Assembly: GCA_030432175.1 (NCBI GenBank)
Contig: JAUIHU010000300.1
Span: 1 to 6,015, forward strand
DNA length: 6,015 nucleotides
Source of the DNA: Verrucomicrobiia bacterium
Lineage (GTDB): Bacteria; Verrucomicrobiota; Verrucomicrobiia; Limisphaerales; JAUIHU01
Direction of reading: 5' to 3'
Shown: piece after piece, positions 5,629 to 6,015 of the stretch
How the letters are laid out: every line of letters begins with the position of its first letter
Position numbering within the stretch: the stretch's first letter is position 1
Notes under the pieces: model-generated
The model's input: only the letters and a program-made list of their open reading frames with translations
Database searches by the model: none
Told to the model about the DNA's origin: nothing
Translations under genes and position numbers: made by a program

Positions 5629-6015
5629 TCAGCGAATCTCAAAGTATTTTCTGACATCGGTCCGATCCACTGGCGTGGATTCTGGATCCGTCAGCGACAC
5701 TTCAAACGGCTTCCCAATTTGATTGCCAGCCAGATCTTCTATTTTGTGAGAGATCAACAGGAAATAGTCGCCCGCTTGCCAGGCTTGATCAGGAGTAAAT
5801 TCCCAAATACTCTCATTCTTCAGTAGTCTCGTCGTCCCACGGATCTCAAGCATTCGGTCTTTGTCAAACACACGAATACGAGCGCTGGCTAATGCTTGAT
5901 CCAACGATTCCCCAAACTCAACCCGCACCGGAAGTTTCAAACCCGATGCAGGAAAACAATACTCCCATTCCTCTGGATCCGGCGCTAATCGATCCGGTCC
6001 AACCACTTCAAATTC
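5629..6015 (-). CDS. Conserved hypothetical protein with C-terminal bacterial Ig-like domain (partial, N-terminus off right edge)
   Basis: The last 128 codons are readable and end with TGA at 5631-5629. The frame is open to the window edge, so the true start lies outside; the GTG at 6006 is not a credible start because it falls inside the conserved GPDRLAPDPEEW segment. That segment opens an Ig-like (SbsA/Big_5-like) module. It is followed by PVRVEFGESLDQALASARIR, then WEFTPDQAWQAGDYFLLIS and the closing EDLAGNQIGKPFEVSL. This series is recognisable from a family of conserved, probably exported bacterial proteins whose function is unknown. The beta-sandwich suggests an adhesion or structural role, but this is inference, and any signal peptide would lie outside the window. 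The gene precedes DUF2851 by 54 bp on the same strand. Confidence 0.75.
   Translation of the reverse strand, partial: EFEVVGPDRLAPDPEEWEYCFPASGLKLPVRVEFGESLDQALASARIRVFDKDRMLEIRGTTRLLKNESIWEFTPDQAWQAGDYFLLISHKIEDLAGNQIGKPFEVSLTDPESTPVDRTDVRKYFEIR

Overview
The window holds six protein-coding genes: four complete and two cut by the window edges. There is a repeat-rich hairpin element between two convergent genes, one convincing intrinsic terminator, and no RNA genes, CRISPR or transposase. The base composition looks balanced. The gene families (class IIB fructose-bisphosphate aldolase, secreted ceramidase-like protein, DUF2851, C-terminal Ig-like conserved hypothetical, ligase-associated exonuclease), the weak Shine-Dalgarno use at most starts, and the ACCACGAA-type extragenic repeats together suggest a member of the Planctomycetes-Verrucomicrobia (PVC) group. 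This is an inference from gene content; no marker gene for taxonomy is present.

Layout. On the minus strand, 1-521 carries the N-terminal half of a metallo-beta-lactamase-fold DNA exonuclease of the ligase-associated repair type, running off the left edge. Upstream of it on the same strand (585-2066) is a secreted protein related to neutral/alkaline ceramidases. A 153-bp divergent intergenic region (2067-2219) separates it from the plus-strand aldolase gene (2220-3179). The aldolase is followed by a small hairpin and then an intrinsic terminator (3228-3271) lying just before a membrane-anchored TPR protein gene (3289-3987).

The TPR gene converges on a DUF2851 gene (minus, 4162-5574). Between them lies a degenerate 9-bp-periodic repeat element folded back on itself, and the sequence TGAACCACG at each end supplies the stop codons of both genes. 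Upstream of the DUF2851 gene on the same strand is the C-terminal part of a protein with a bacterial Ig-like domain (5629-6015), cut by the right edge.

Functionally the genes look like a mixed housekeeping/accessory stretch: glycolysis/gluconeogenesis, DNA repair, an exported hydrolase-like protein, a membrane TPR scaffold and two conserved proteins of unknown function. I do not see a shared pathway linking them. The least explained structure is the hairpin repeat at 3985-4164, with two mutually exclusive long pairings. I found no evidence for a wholly new multi-gene system.
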